Source: Croceicoccus hydrothermalis (lineage in GTDB: Bacteria > Pseudomonadota > Alphaproteobacteria > Sphingomonadales > Sphingomonadaceae). From it: a DNA stretch of 64,000 nucleotides. The notes beneath the pieces are model-generated. The model was not told the DNA's origin and ran no database searches. It saw only the letters and a list, made by a program, of their open reading frames with translations. The translations under genes were made by a program, and so were the position numbers. The stretch spans positions 62,001 through 126,000 of the forward strand of contig NZ_JAIQCI010000002.1 in NCBI RefSeq assembly GCF_022378335.1, written 5' to 3'. This document shows, in pieces, positions 27,709 to 36,882 of the stretch. Position 1 is the first letter of the stretch; each line of letters opens with the position of its first letter.

Positions 27709-28494
27709 ATGACCGTTCGAACAGGCATTGGCGGCTGGCGCTTCGATGGGTGGCGCGGGGGCGTGTTCTATCCGGACGATCTGCCGCGGCGGGACGAACT
27801 GCATTTTGCGTCGCGGCAGGTTTCCGCGATCGAGGTCAACGGAACCTATTACCGTTTGCAGAAACCCGAAACCTTCGCCGCGTGGCGCGAAGACGTGCCC
27901 GACGGTTTCGTGTTCGCACTCAAGGCATCACGCTACATCTGCAATCGCCGCAAGCTTGCCGACGCGGGCGAAGCGGTCGAGCGGTTCTTTGCGCAAGGGT
28001 TGACCGAACTCGGTGATGCGTTGGGGCCGATCCTGTGGCAATTGCCCGATTACCGGTCCTTCGATGCCGACGATCTGGCCGGGTTTTTCGCGCTTCTTCC
28101 CCGCGAGCGGGATGGCTTGCCATTGCGCCATGTGATCGAGGTGCAGCATGACAGCTTCCGCTGCGCCGAATTTGTCGATCTGGCGCGGAACCATGATATC
28201 GCCATCGCCCATGTGGACGGACCGGGCGGGTTGGCGATTGCCGATCTGTCGGCCGGGCTTGGCTATATGCGGTTGAAGGGGACGCGGTCCGATCTTTCCG
28301 CCGGATATGAGGATGAAGCACTGGATGATATTGCACGCATCGCGGCGGATTGGGATCAGGGGGTCGCTCCCAATGGCGTGGACCGGATCACCCCGGCACG
28401 CATGGGGCCCATGGACGACGTCTATGTTTTCGTCATCGACGGTGCGAAGGAACGCGCGCCGGCCGCAGCAATTGCCGTTGCCGGGCGGTTATAG
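27709..28494 (+). CDS. DUF72 domain protein
   Basis: A 261-residue TIM-barrel-like DUF72 protein. GIGGWRFDGWRGGVFYP at the start, VEVNGTYYR-like EVNGTYYRLQKPETFAAWRE, FALKASRYI and GPILWQLP are the family blocks. The enzymatic role is unknown. It overlaps the DUF1810 gene by six bases, tail to tail. The start ATG 27709 is directly after the divergent DoxX-like gene. Confidence 0.9.
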   Translation: MTVRTGIGGWRFDGWRGGVFYPDDLPRRDELHFASRQVSAIEVNGTYYRLQKPETFAAWREDVPDGFVFALKASRYICNRRKLADAGEAVERFFAQGLTELGDALGPILWQLPDYRSFDADDLAGFFALLPRERDGLPLRHVIEVQHDSFRCAEFVDLARNHDIAIAHVDGPGGLAIADLSAGLGYMRLKGTRSDLSAGYEDEALDDIARIAADWDQGVAPNGVDRITPARMGPMDDVYVFVIDGAKERAPAAAIAVAGRL

Positions 28495-28929
28495 GTCGAG
28501 ATACGCACGTGTCGCCGCGTCACGCTGCCCATCGTAAAATGCGTCGAGCACCGCGCCAAAGCATTGGCCGATGCCCGGCGTATCGCTGCAAGCCTCGAAC
28601 AGGGTCATCGAACTGCGCAGCTTCATCGCATCGACTTCACCCATGATCTCGACCACCCCGCGCTGCCCGGCCCAATCGAGAACGGCATCGGTGCATGCAA
28701 GAAGGCGCGGGCCGAGCAGATCGTGTCGCAGATAGTCGCGTGCCTCCGCGGCATCGGCAATCGCATAGCGGCGCGCCATGGCGCTGTGGCCGAGCCCGGC
28801 AATCTGTGGAAAGACGAACCACATCCAATGGGACCGCTTCGCGCCATCGCGCAGTTCGGCGAGCGCGCGTTCGTAAACGCCTGCCTGCGCCTCGACAAAG
28901 CGGGTGAGGGCGGATGCAGACCCGCTCAT
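28489..28929 (-). CDS. DUF1810 family protein
   Basis: A 146-residue DUF1810 protein: RFVEAQAGVYERALAELRDG, KRSHWMWFVFPQIAGLGHSA, MARRYAIADAAEARDYLRH, and the C-terminal SDTPGIGQCFGAVLDAFYDG. The domain's activity is unsettled. It is the last gene of a five-gene unit; its ATG overlaps the DUF3140 TGA, so it is coupled to it. The promoter of the unit is the EcfG-type site at 30070-30095, so it is probably stress-induced. Confidence 0.92.
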   Translation of the reverse strand: MSGSASALTRFVEAQAGVYERALAELRDGAKRSHWMWFVFPQIAGLGHSAMARRYAIADAAEARDYLRHDLLGPRLLACTDAVLDWAGQRGVVEIMGEVDAMKLRSSMTLFEACSDTPGIGQCFGAVLDAFYDGQRDAATRAYLDL

Positions 28930-29255
28930 TTGAGCGGATCGTGCCCCCAGTTCATGAGCGAATAGCGCCAGTTCGTATCCTCGACATCGCCATCGGGCCG
29001 CTGTTCCAGATGACGATGGATATAGCCGACCACCTTGTTCATATGGTCATAATCGGCATCGGAAAGCTCATCGACATTGCGGTGCTTGATCTCGACGATA
29101 CGGCGGCCCGAACGATGGCCGGTGCTTTCGCCGCCATCGCTGTCACCGACCGATTTCGATTCGTCGGTGTCGAGCCATTCCTCAAGCTCCTTTGGCTGCA
29201 TGTTCACGCAGTCGCGGAATTGCTCGCGGCATTCCTTCTTCTCGTCCTCGTCCAC
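28926..29255 (-). CDS. DUF3140 family protein
   Basis: A 109-residue soluble, acidic protein of the DUF3140 type. CVNMQPKELEEWLDTDESKS and GHRSGRRIVEIKHRNVDELS, then DYDHMNKVVGYIHRHLEQRP, form the typical core; some members are described as DNA-binding. It lies six bases after DUF3008 and overlaps DUF1810. The function is unknown, and its operon partners suggest a stress role. Confidence 0.88.
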   Translation of the reverse strand: MDEDEKKECREQFRDCVNMQPKELEEWLDTDESKSVGDSDGGESTGHRSGRRIVEIKHRNVDELSDADYDHMNKVVGYIHRHLEQRPDGDVEDTNWRYSLMNWGHDPLK

Positions 29256-29261
29256 CGTGGT

Positions 29262-29444
29262 TCAATCCTTCTTTTCGGGAAGGTCTTTCCGGTCGGTGGA
29301 GGCGAAATCCTCCAGCTCGTCCTCCGACATGGAATCGTACATGTCCTTCGACGCGCCCTGAAGCTCGGAGACTTTGGTCTCGCCGCGCTTTGCCGAAAGA
29401 GCCGCGCCGGCGGCCTTCTGCTGTGCCTTTGATTGTGCCGGCAT
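29262..29444 (-). CDS. DUF3008 family small protein
   Basis: A 60-residue protein with the signature MPAQSKAQQKAAGAALSAKR and the acidic block MYDSMSEDELEDFASTDRKD. Small DUF3008 proteins occur with other general-stress genes in Alphaproteobacteria. It overlaps DUF2945 by one base (TGATG) and precedes DUF3140. Disordered, lysine-rich ends suggest a binding rather than an enzymatic role; that is inference. Confidence 0.88.
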   Translation of the reverse strand: MPAQSKAQQKAAGAALSAKRGETKVSELQGASKDMYDSMSEDELEDFASTDRKDLPEKKD

Positions 29445-29668
29445 CAGTTCGACGCCTCCAGCTCGGACCCGAGTTTCAGAACCTCGTCACCGTCTTCCTG
29501 CTTGATCAGATAGGCAGGATTGTCCTCGGTGCCGTTCTTCTTGACCTTGGAGCCCTTGAGCGTGCGTTCGACGTCACGCTCGAAACGTTCCTTTATCTGT
29601 CCCTTCGCGGTGCCGTTGCCCCAGCTCCACTCGACATACTGGTCTTTCTGAAACTTGTTCTCGGCCAT
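29444..29668 (-). CDS. DUF2945 (HVA1/TUDOR-like) protein
   Basis: A 74-residue protein with the single beta-barrel pattern of the DUF2945 'hypervirulence-associated TUDOR' family: FQKDQYVEWSWGNGTAKGQI, then NPAYLIKQEDGDEVLKLGSE. The barrel resembles nucleic-acid or peptide readers. It is 17 bases after the 99-residue membrane protein and overlaps DUF3008, inside the stress operon. Confidence 0.88.
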   Translation of the reverse strand: MAENKFQKDQYVEWSWGNGTAKGQIKERFERDVERTLKGSKVKKNGTEDNPAYLIKQEDGDEVLKLGSELEASN

Positions 29669-29685
29669 GCCGCCGGCTCCTGTCG

Positions 29686-29985
29686 TTATTGCGGTTCCAC
29701 CAGTTCCGGTTCATCGTCCTCCGCGCCGACGCCGGGGATCGCGTTATCGGACGCATCGCCCGGTTCGTTGGGCGTGGTCGCACCGGCGGGAAGCACGGGT
29801 TGTTCAGGGGCGGTGCCGCTGGCGACGTCATCCTCGGTCGTGGCCGCGCCAAAGATCCAGATGGCCGACATGCCACCCACGATCAGGATGAGGCTGATGA
29901 TCAGCACCCAGCGCACGATATGCGGCGTCGATCCCGCGCGCGCTTCGGTGGTCGATACGTCAACTTCTTCGCCGTGGCGTTCCAT
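29686..29985 (-). CDS. Single-pass membrane protein leading the stress operon
   Basis: A 99-residue protein: a short charged N-terminus, one membrane helix (VRWVLIISLILIVGGMSAIW) and a long acidic, proline-rich outer tail (GATTPNEPGDASDNAIPG). No family recognised. It is the first gene of the five-gene unit and has the EcfG-type promoter 85 bases upstream. The tail's composition suggests a disordered periplasmic segment. Confidence 0.75.
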   Translation of the reverse strand: MERHGEEVDVSTTEARAGSTPHIVRWVLIISLILIVGGMSAIWIFGAATTEDDVASGTAPEQPVLPAGATTPNEPGDASDNAIPGVGAEDDEPELVEPQ

Positions 29986-30069
29986 GGTAATTGAGGCTCC
30001 TGTCCAAGATTGAAGTCTGATCCCCGCCCAGCGATACGTCCTGTCCGGGATTTATAACAGTGGTATGCG

Positions 30070-30095
30070 AACGCATGACGGCGCGGTTTCGTTCC
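30070..30095 (-). promoter_or_regulatory. EcfG-type general stress promoter of the five-gene operon
   Basis: On the minus strand, GGAAC (30095-30091), 17 bases, then CGTT (30073-30070) exactly fits the EcfG consensus. The -10 lies 84 bases before the 99-residue gene, in a 138-base gene-free gap between it and dapD. It reads into the membrane protein-DUF2945-DUF3008-DUF3140-DUF1810 run. Confidence 0.75.
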
Positions 30096-30123
30096 TTCGC
30101 CGCCATGCCTCCGCCCTTGCGCG

Positions 30124-30969
30124 TTACGGGCGCAGCAGTTCGTTGATCGCGGTCTTGCCGCGGGTCTGCGCATCGACGGTTTTGACGATGACCGCGCAAT
30201 AGAGCGATGGCCCCTCGCTCCCGTCGGGAAGCGGCTTGCCCGGCATGGTACCCGGCACCACCACGGAATAGGGCGGAACGTAGCCTGTATGCATCGCGCC
30301 CGTCGAACGGTCGACGATGCGAGTCGATGCGCCGAGATATACGCCCATGGAAAGGACCGCCCCTTCGCCCACGCGCACGCCCTCCGCCACTTCGGAGCGG
30401 GCACCGATGAAGGCGCCATCCTCGATGATGACGGGGTCTGCCTGCAACGGTTCGAGCACGCCGCCAATGCCCGCACCGCCCGAAAGGTGCACGTTCTTGC
30501 CGATCTGTGCGCAGCTGCCGACGGTGGCCCAGGTGTCGATCATTGCGCCTTCATCGACGAACGCACCGATGTTGACGAAGCTGGGCATGAGCACGACGCC
30601 CTTGCCGATAAAGCTGCCCCGCCGCGCGACGGCGCCGGGAACCACGCGGAAACCGGCCTTTTCGAAACGCGCATCGGTCCATCCGGCGAATTTCGACGGC
30701 ACCTTGTCATAGGCGGGCGCACCGCCCGAACCATCGGGCACGATTTCATTGGCGTTCAGGCGAAAGGACAGCAGCACGGCTTTTTTCAGCCACTGGTTCA
30801 CCACCCATTCGCCATCGGCGCCGCGTTCGGCCACGCGCGCCTCGCCCGTGTCGAGCATCTGCAGCGCGGTTTCGACCGGGCGGCGCACGTCGACGCTGTC
30901 GGGCGTGACATTGGCGCGGTCCTCGAACGCGGCGTCGATTTGCGATATCAGGTCGGCGTGATCGGTCAT
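30124..30969 (-). CDS. dapD: 2,3,4,5-tetrahydropyridine-2,6-dicarboxylate N-succinyltransferase
   Basis: A 281-residue left-handed beta-helix acyltransferase of lysine and diaminopimelate synthesis, succinylating tetrahydrodipicolinate. The hexapeptide-repeat core ([60 protein letters not shown]) and the closing [19 protein letters not shown] are characteristic. ATG 30969 was chosen over an upstream codon at 30999 to give the normal helical start [16 protein letters not shown]. Confidence 0.96.
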   Translation of the reverse strand: MTDHADLISQIDAAFEDRANVTPDSVDVRRPVETALQMLDTGEARVAERGADGEWVVNQWLKKAVLLSFRLNANEIVPDGSGGAPAYDKVPSKFAGWTDARFEKAGFRVVPGAVARRGSFIGKGVVLMPSFVNIGAFVDEGAMIDTWATVGSCAQIGKNVHLSGGAGIGGVLEPLQADPVIIEDGAFIGARSEVAEGVRVGEGAVLSMGVYLGASTRIVDRSTGAMHTGYVPPYSVVVPGTMPGKPLPDGSEGPSLYCAVIVKTVDAQTRGKTAINELLRP

Positions 30970-31199
30970 GTTGGGCGGCATCCTTTGACGAAGGCCCATT
31001 CGGGCCGATGATTTTCGCCTGTTCGCCTATCGCCCGTATCGCGCCGCGACAAGAGCCTAGGGGGGTTACGCAGGCCATCGTTCAGTTTCGATGCACGCTC
31101 CCTGCTCTATCGACAATGGCGGGCGAACTCTCGGCGGGGGCGGAAGGACGCCGGGGCATGGATCGAGCATATGCTGGCGGAGCAGGGACGAAACAACGC

Positions 31200-33731
31200 A
31201 TGACGACAATGCCGGGTCGACACATACAGCCTTCGCGGCATGGCAAATGGGCATGGGCGCTCTCGGGCTCGATGCTGCTCGTCGCGTGCGGCGGCGGTGG
31301 CGGCATGACCAGCACGCCCGCACCGCCGCCGGCGCCTGCGCCGAGTCCCGCGCCAAGCCCCGAGCCGACGCCCAGTCCTACCCCTACGCCCAGTCCTACC
31401 CCTACGCCCAGTCCTACACCTGCGCCCAGTCCGACGCCCACACCTACACCTACACCTACACCTACACCTACACCGACGCCGACGCCGACGCCGACACCTA
31501 CGCCTACGCCTACGCCAACCTTCACGCCGGTGCCGACCAATTTCGATACGGCGGAATATCGCCGCTCGGACGGGCCGGAGCAGCATAATGTCATCGCCGC
31601 CTGGCAAAAGGGCGTGACCGGCAAGGGCGTCGCGATCGGAATCGTCGATACCGGCATCGATCCGGACAATCCGGAATTTGCCGGGCGCCTGTCCGCCGCA
31701 TCCGCCGATGTTGCCGGCAATCGCGTGCTGGAATCGGAAGATGGGCATGGGACACAGGTCGCGCTGATTGCGGCGGCGGCGCGCAACGATACAGGCGTCG
31801 TCGGCATTGCATATGATGCGACGATCATCGCGCTGCGCGCCGACACGCCGGGCAGCTGCGCCACCGAAGATCCCGAGGATCCCTCGACCGGCTGCACCTT
31901 CGGCGACCGAGCCATCGCCGCCGGGATCGATCGCGCCGCCGATGCGGGCGCGCGGGTGGTCAATCTCTCGCTCGGCGGGGGCAGGGCGGGGCGCGAGGTG
32001 CGCGACGCGGTGGCGCGTGCGGCGGCCATGGGCGTCGTCGTGGTCGTGTCCGCGGGCAATGACGGTGCTTCCACCGATGCGGATATCGATCCGGACAATC
32101 CCGATCCCTTTGCTACCGATACGTTGAGCGGGGCGCCCGCCAATGTCATCATCGCCGGGTCGGTCGATGCCGACAATCGCATTTCGGATTTCAGCAACCG
32201 GGCCGGCAGTTTCGCGGCGTCGTTTCTCTCCGCGCGGGGCGGGCGCGTGTGCTGCGTCTATGAAAACGGGGAGGTTTTCACGACCGAAGAGGACGGCACG
32301 AGCTTCGTCTATGTCGTGTCGGGCACCAGCTTTGCCGCGCCGCAGATTTCGGGCGCCGTGGCCTTGCTTGCGCAGGCGTTTCCCAACCTTTCGGGCGACC
32401 GGATCGTCGAGATCCTGCTCAACAGTGCGCGCGATCTGGGCGATCCGGGTGCCGATGCGATCTATGGCCGCGGGCTGCTCGACATCGCGGCTGCCTTCGC
32501 GCCGCAGGGGGCGACCACGCTCGCCGGTTCCGCCACACCGGTCAGCCTTAGCGACATTGGCGGGACCACCGGCACGGCGATGGGCGATGCGGCCGGGCGG
32601 GCCCGGATCGGCGCGGTGATCCTCGATGGATATGACCGCGCCTATGCGATGGATTTCGCCGCCTCGTTAAAAGGGTCTTCGCCGACGCCGCGCCTGCACC
32701 GTGCGATGGCCGGGGCGACGCGCAATCTGTCGTTCGATGCCGGGAACCTGGCGCTGGGCTTCACCATATCGGACGACGCGACACGGGCGCCCGACCCGGT
32801 ATCGCGCCTGACCCTGAACGAGGAGCAGGCCCGGCAGGCACAGGTCCTCGCCGCGCGCATGTCGGCACGGCTCGCGCCAGACACGAAGATCGCCGTCGGT
32901 TTCCGGCAAGGCGCCGAGGGATTGCAGGCGATGCTGCAAGGTGCGCAGCAGCCCGCCTTCATGATCGCGGGCGATGCGCGGGGTGAGCTTGGCGTGATCG
33001 CGCGCACCGATGCTGCGCTCGCCTTGCGACGCGAACTCGGCGATTTCGGCCTCACGCTCAGCGCGGAGGGCGGCACCTTGTGGCAGATGCCCGACCGCGA
33101 TGCGTTGCGCGACACGCGCCTGCGGCCCGACCGTATGACCCGCTTTGCCGCGACGCTCGACCGGCGATGGAAGGATGTCGACCTCGGCCTCTCGCTCGGC
33201 TGGATGGCGGAGGATCGCACCATTCTGGGCAGCCGTTTTCACGCGGCATTGGGGCAGGGCGGCGCCGATAGCATGATGCTGGATGGCGGGTTCGGCTGGA
33301 ACATTGGCGATCGCTGGCGGCTCGGCGGCGGTTATCGGCATACCTTTACCCATGCCCGCGAATCGGGCGCGGTGGCGCAAGGCTCGCGCCTGTCCGCCAA
33401 TGCATGGAACGTGGATCTGGAACGGCGGGGCGTCCTCGGATCGGGCGATGCGCTGGCCCTTCGCGTATCGCAACCACTGCGCGTGACGGGCGGGGGCGTG
33501 CGTTTCAACCTGCCCGTGTCGTGGGATTACGACCGCGAGGAGGCGATTTTCGGCATTCGTACACTCGCGCTTGCACCGACGGGGCGGGAAATCGCGACCG
33601 AAATTGCGTGGCGCGGGCACACCGTGCTGGGCGATGTGGCGGCGAGCCTTTATTACAGGACCGATCCCTGCCATATCGCCGGTTTCCCCGCGGACAGGGG
33701 CGTCGCGATGCGATGGTCGCGCCGCTTCTGA
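31200..33731 (+). CDS. S8 (subtilisin-like) serine protease autotransporter with lipobox
   Basis: An 843-residue secreted protease. A signal peptide ([12 protein letters not shown]) ends in a lipobox with Cys30. A Pro/Thr/Ser linker follows, at about 40-112. Then comes the subtilisin domain with Asp in IGIVDTGID, His in EDGHGTQV and Ser in [14 protein letters not shown]. The last about 280 residues form an outer-membrane beta-barrel ending in a terminal Phe (MRWSRRF). A lipidated S8 autotransporter recalls NalP of Neisseria. ATG 31200 gives a normal signal; the frame is open further upstream. Confidence 0.88.
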   Translation: MTTMPGRHIQPSRHGKWAWALSGSMLLVACGGGGGMTSTPAPPPAPAPSPAPSPEPTPSPTPTPSPTPTPSPTPAPSPTPTPTPTPTPTPTPTPTPTPTPTPTPTPTFTPVPTNFDTAEYRRSDGPEQHNVIAAWQKGVTGKGVAIGIVDTGIDPDNPEFAGRLSAASADVAGNRVLESEDGHGTQVALIAAAARNDTGVVGIAYDATIIALRADTPGSCATEDPEDPSTGCTFGDRAIAAGIDRAADAGARVVNLSLGGGRAGREVRDAVARAAAMGVVVVVSAGNDGASTDADIDPDNPDPFATDTLSGAPANVIIAGSVDADNRISDFSNRAGSFAASFLSARGGRVCCVYENGEVFTTEEDGTSFVYVVSGTSFAAPQISGAVALLAQAFPNLSGDRIVEILLNSARDLGDPGADAIYGRGLLDIAAAFAPQGATTLAGSATPVSLSDIGGTTGTAMGDAAGRARIGAVILDGYDRAYAMDFAASLKGSSPTPRLHRAMAGATRNLSFDAGNLALGFTISDDATRAPDPVSRLTLNEEQARQAQVLAARMSARLAPDTKIAVGFRQGAEGLQAMLQGAQQPAFMIAGDARGELGVIARTDAALALRRELGDFGLTLSAEGGTLWQMPDRDALRDTRLRPDRMTRFAATLDRRWKDVDLGLSLGWMAEDRTILGSRFHAALGQGGADSMMLDGGFGWNIGDRWRLGGGYRHTFTHARESGAVAQGSRLSANAWNVDLERRGVLGSGDALALRVSQPLRVTGGGVRFNLPVSWDYDREEAIFGIRTLALAPTGREIATEIAWRGHTVLGDVAASLYYRTDPCHIAGFPADRGVAMRWSRRF
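31363..31516 (+). repeat. Hexamer-based tandem repeats encoding the Pro-Thr linker
   Basis: The start is built of units such as CCTACGCCCAGTCCTACC, repeated about three times. From about 31441 on, plain hexamers follow (CCTACA several times, then CCGACG, then CCTACG). Because the unit is six bases, gain or loss of copies keeps the frame and only changes linker length. Confidence 0.85.
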
Positions 33732-33759
33732 TCCGCCAGAAACGCGGCGTGGAACGAGC

Positions 33760-34443
33760 TCAGGCTCGATTGCCGTCTTCGGTCAATTCGCGCACGAACC
33801 GGACCAGCCCCGTCTGACGCGCGCGGCGCAGGCGTTCCGCCTCCAGAATCTGTCGGACCTGGCGGTAACACTCATCGATATCGTCATTGACGACGACATA
33901 TTGGTAATCGTGCCAATGGCTGATTTCGGCGCGCGCACGTTCCATGCGGGCCTCGATGACCTGCGGGTCGTCCGTGGCCCGCGCGGTCAGCCGGCGGCGC
34001 AATTCGTCGATGCTGGGCGGCAGGATGAAGACCGGCACGACGTCCGCCTCGGCCCGCTGATGCAATTGCTGCGTCCCTTGCCAATCGATGTCGAAAAGGA
34101 AATCCTGCCCTTCCTTCAATCCCGCCCAGATGTGCGATTTTGGCGTGCCGTAGCTGTGGCCGAAAACATGCGCCCATTCCAGAAATGCGCTGTCGTCGAT
34201 CATCGCATCGAATTTTTCGCGGGTGACGAAATGGTAATCGCGGCCATCGACCTCGCCCGGCCGCATGGGGCGCGTCGTCGCCGATACCGAGAGGGCAAGC
34301 GCGGGATCCGCGGCGAGCAGCTTTCGCGCGATCGTCGTCTTGCCGGCGCCGGAGGGCGAGGACAGGATGAACATCAAGCCCCGGCGTTGCAGGGCGGGGC
34401 GTTCGTGCAGGCCGGTGGCGGGCGAGTCTGAAGTTCTGTCCAT
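33760..34443 (-). CDS. gmk: Guanylate kinase
   Basis: A 227-residue enzyme phosphorylating GMP to GDP. The P-loop SSPSGAGKTTIARKLL starts at about residue 28, after an N-terminal extension of about 22 residues. SATTRPMRPGEVDGRDYHFV is the GMP-binding block, and DIDWQGTQQL lies in the centre. An alternative start at the Met of MFILSSPSG (34374) would remove the extension. It is convergent with the autotransporter, 28 bases apart. Confidence 0.95.
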   Translation of the reverse strand: MDRTSDSPATGLHERPALQRRGLMFILSSPSGAGKTTIARKLLAADPALALSVSATTRPMRPGEVDGRDYHFVTREKFDAMIDDSAFLEWAHVFGHSYGTPKSHIWAGLKEGQDFLFDIDWQGTQQLHQRAEADVVPVFILPPSIDELRRRLTARATDDPQVIEARMERARAEISHWHDYQYVVVNDDIDECYRQVRQILEAERLRRARQTGLVRFVRELTEDGNRA

Positions 34444-34528
34444 GGCGGCAGATGCGCGCCATGGGCCACTCCGGTCAAGCCGGGACAGCCCTCATGCCGA
34501 AATTGGGGGACGAAAAAACGCGGGGCGA

Positions 34529-34888
34529 TCAGCTTTTGGAGCGCCCTTCGCGAATCTGCTTGCGCACCTGTTTGCGGCCCTCGCGCTTGGCATCGCCGCC
34601 ACGGGCGCGGTCGAAGATCGTCTTGGCGACAAGACCGCCGCCCACGGCAAGCGCGCCGGGAACCGAGCTTGTCGCGACACGGGCGAGCACGGCGGAGGAC
34701 AGCATGCGCGGAAGCGAGCGGCCCTTGACCACCTTGTCGGCGGCATTGTCGTTGTAGCGCACCTTCAAAAGCTGTTTTTCCGCAACGCGCCGGGTGATCC
34801 GGCCCACCCCGCGAAGGACGATGTCGGTGATGATCAGATTGGTCATCGGGTTCGGGCTGATACCCGGAAGGCGGCGACGTTTTGCCAT
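34529..34888 (-). CDS. Conserved hypothetical basic protein, 119 aa
   Basis: A 119-residue very basic protein: a start MAKRRRLPGISPNPMTNLII, a middle VRYNDNAADKVVKGRSLPRM and SVPGALAVGGGLVAKTIFDR, and a Lys/Arg-rich C-terminus. The glycine-rich hydrophobic stretch could be a weak membrane helix. No family recognised. It lies 85 bases after the gmk start on the same strand, between gmk and sspB. Confidence 0.65.
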   Translation of the reverse strand: MAKRRRLPGISPNPMTNLIITDIVLRGVGRITRRVAEKQLLKVRYNDNAADKVVKGRSLPRMLSSAVLARVATSSVPGALAVGGGLVAKTIFDRARGGDAKREGRKQVRKQIREGRSKS

Positions 34889-34956
34889 GGAAATTCCTCG
34901 CTGTTCAAATCAGGGCTGATAAACTCTGGCCCCACAGCGAAAACGCGTCGAGCCCC

Positions 34957-35490
34957 CTATTTCTTCTTTCCGAAATCGACGGTCACGACATTGGAGCCGT
35001 CATCGTCATCGGTCGTATCGTCAACGCCCGGATTGCCGCCCTGTTCCGCATTGGCGTCGGGGCCGCGGATCGCGTCATTGTTCGCATCCTCATGGGGTTC
35101 GGGTTCCGCATCGTTCCCGACGGGCTGAAACTGAAGACCGAAATCGACCGCCGGATCGACGAAAGCGGTAATCGCGGCATAGGGGATGACCAGCTTGGCC
35201 GGTATCTGGTTGAAGCTCAGCCCGACGGAGAAATAATCGTCGGCGACGACCAGATCCCAGAACTTGTTCTGCAGCACGATGGTCATCTCATCGGGAAAGC
35301 GCGCGCGCAGATGGCCGGGAATGTCGACGCCGGGCGCCTGCGATTTGAAGGTGATGTAGAAATGATGCCCGCCGGGCAGGACGCTGCCATTGGCTTGCAC
35401 CTGTCCCAATACGCGGCCCACGACGGCGCGCAGGGCTTCCTGCACGATTTCGTCATAGGGGATCATGCTGTCTGGCGGGGTCTGTGTCAT
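34957..35490 (-). CDS. sspB: ClpXP adaptor SspB, alphaproteobacterial type
   Basis: A 177-residue adaptor that delivers ssrA-tagged proteins to Clp[22 protein letters not shown] opens the substrate-binding fold. [20 protein letters not shown] and [17 protein letters not shown] are the peptide-groove strands, and [20 protein letters not shown] closes it. The acidic disordered linker and the terminal [11 protein letters not shown] (ClpX-binding tail) are as expected. ATG 35490 was preferred over the upstream 35526. Confidence 0.93.
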   Translation of the reverse strand: MTQTPPDSMIPYDEIVQEALRAVVGRVLGQVQANGSVLPGGHHFYITFKSQAPGVDIPGHLRARFPDEMTIVLQNKFWDLVVADDYFSVGLSFNQIPAKLVIPYAAITAFVDPAVDFGLQFQPVGNDAEPEPHEDANNDAIRGPDANAEQGGNPGVDDTTDDDDGSNVVTVDFGKKK

Positions 35491-35573
35491 GCATGCTGAA
35501 TTGGCAACCCGTCCGCCTCCGGTCAAGCGGCAAAACAGGTTGCGCCGCCTGTCCGCGTGCCTATAGCGGGCGC

Positions 35574-36182
35574 ATGCGGACAGGCCATATCAAGCGCAAG
35601 ACCCACGAAACCGACATCGACGTTTCGGTCGATCTCGATGGTACCGGGCTTTACGACATTTCGACCGGCATCGGTTTTCTCGATCACATGGTGGAGCAAT
35701 TCTCCCGCCATTCGCTGATCGATGTGCGGATGCGGATCGATGGCGACCTGCATGTCGATCAGCATCACACGGTTGAGGACAGCGCCATCGCTTTGGGACA
35801 AGCGCTCGACCAGGCGCTCTCCGACCGCAAGGGGATCAGCCGTTACGGCACCGCCTATTCGCCGATGGACGAAACGCTGGCGCGGGTGGCGCTCGACATT
35901 TCGGGGCGGCCCTATCTTGTCTGGAAGGCGGGTTTTTCGCAGAGTCGGCTGGGCGAGATGGATACGGAGCTGTTCGACCACTGGTTCCATTCGGTGTCGC
36001 AGGCGTGCGGCATCACCCTGCATATCGAGCTGCTCTACGGGCAGAACAATCACCACATCATCGAGGCGATCTACAAGGGTTTCGCCCGCGCCATGCGACA
36101 GGCAGTCGAAATCGACCCGCGCAAGGCCGATGCCGTCCCCTCGACCAAGGGGATGCTCGGCTCCGGCACGCTGGAGGTCTGA
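35574..36182 (+). CDS. hisB: Imidazoleglycerol-phosphate dehydratase
   Basis: A 202-residue manganese enzyme of histidine synthesis. The metal-binding triplets are [36 protein letters not shown], and late [20 protein letters not shown] and [20 protein letters not shown]. The start at ATG 35574 gives [20 protein letters not shown], the usual family start. It opens the his operon; only the dehydratase is present, without a phosphatase domain. Confidence 0.96.
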   Translation: MRTGHIKRKTHETDIDVSVDLDGTGLYDISTGIGFLDHMVEQFSRHSLIDVRMRIDGDLHVDQHHTVEDSAIALGQALDQALSDRKGISRYGTAYSPMDETLARVALDISGRPYLVWKAGFSQSRLGEMDTELFDHWFHSVSQACGITLHIELLYGQNNHHIIEAIYKGFARAMRQAVEIDPRKADAVPSTKGMLGSGTLEV

Positions 36183-36186
36183 CGCG

Positions 36187-36816
36187 GTGGGCGGGCATCT
36201 CGCTCTCATCGATTATGGCGCGGGCAATCTGCATTCGGTCGCCAATGCGCTGAAAGCCGCGGGCGCCGGCGATATCCGCATCACCGCCGATCCCGAAACC
36301 GTCCGCGATGCCGAACGCGTCGTGTTGCCCGGCGTCGGCGCGTTCGGGGCGTGCGCCAATGCCCTTCGCGGCATCGACGGTATGGTCGCCGCGATGGAGG
36401 AGCGCGTCCTGTCCGGCGGCGCCCCGTTCCTCGGCATTTGCGTGGGGATGCAATTGCTCGCCACGCGCGGGGTCGAACGCGGCGTGCATGACGGGCTCGA
36501 CTGGATCGGCGGGGAGGTCCGCGCCATCGCCGTGACCGACCCGGCGATCAAGGTGCCGCACATGGGGTGGAACGACGTCGCGCCGATGCGGCACAAGGGC
36601 GGCGCCGAGCTGATCGAGGTGGGCGAGGCCTATTTCCTCCACAGCTATCATTTCGCGGCGGACGAAGGCAGCGATATTGCGGCGCTGACCGATCATGGCG
36701 GGGCGATTACCGCGGCAGTGGCGCGCGACAATCTGCTCGGCGTGCAGTTCCACCCGGAAAAGAGCCAGCGTTACGGCATAGCGCTGCTCGAACGTTTTCT
36801 CGACTGGCGGCCCTGA
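36187..36816 (+). CDS. hisH: Imidazole glycerol phosphate synthase glutaminase subunit HisH
   Basis: A 209-residue class I glutaminase that feeds ammonia to HisF. The nucleophile is C85 in FLGICVGMQLLA, with His and Glu in VQFHPEKSQRYG near the C-terminus. HLALIDYGAGNLHSVANALK starts the fold. It begins at GTG 36187, four bases after the hisB stop, which implies a normal operon. The partner hisF lies 2.7 kb downstream. Confidence 0.95.
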   Translation: MGGHLALIDYGAGNLHSVANALKAAGAGDIRITADPETVRDAERVVLPGVGAFGACANALRGIDGMVAAMEERVLSGGAPFLGICVGMQLLATRGVERGVHDGLDWIGGEVRAIAVTDPAIKVPHMGWNDVAPMRHKGGAELIEVGEAYFLHSYHFAADEGSDIAALTDHGGAITAAVARDNLLGVQFHPEKSQRYGIALLERFLDWRP

Positions 36817-36882
36817 AGCCGGATTGCACCGGGAACCGCCACGCTCGCCGATCCTTTGCCAAGGCGAAGGAGAATTTCCCGC

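Noticed and set aside
36832..36858. A fourth EcfG-like promoter upstream of the SDR gene
   Set aside because: GGAAC is followed after 17 bases by CTTT, not CGTT, and lies in the his operon; too weak to call.
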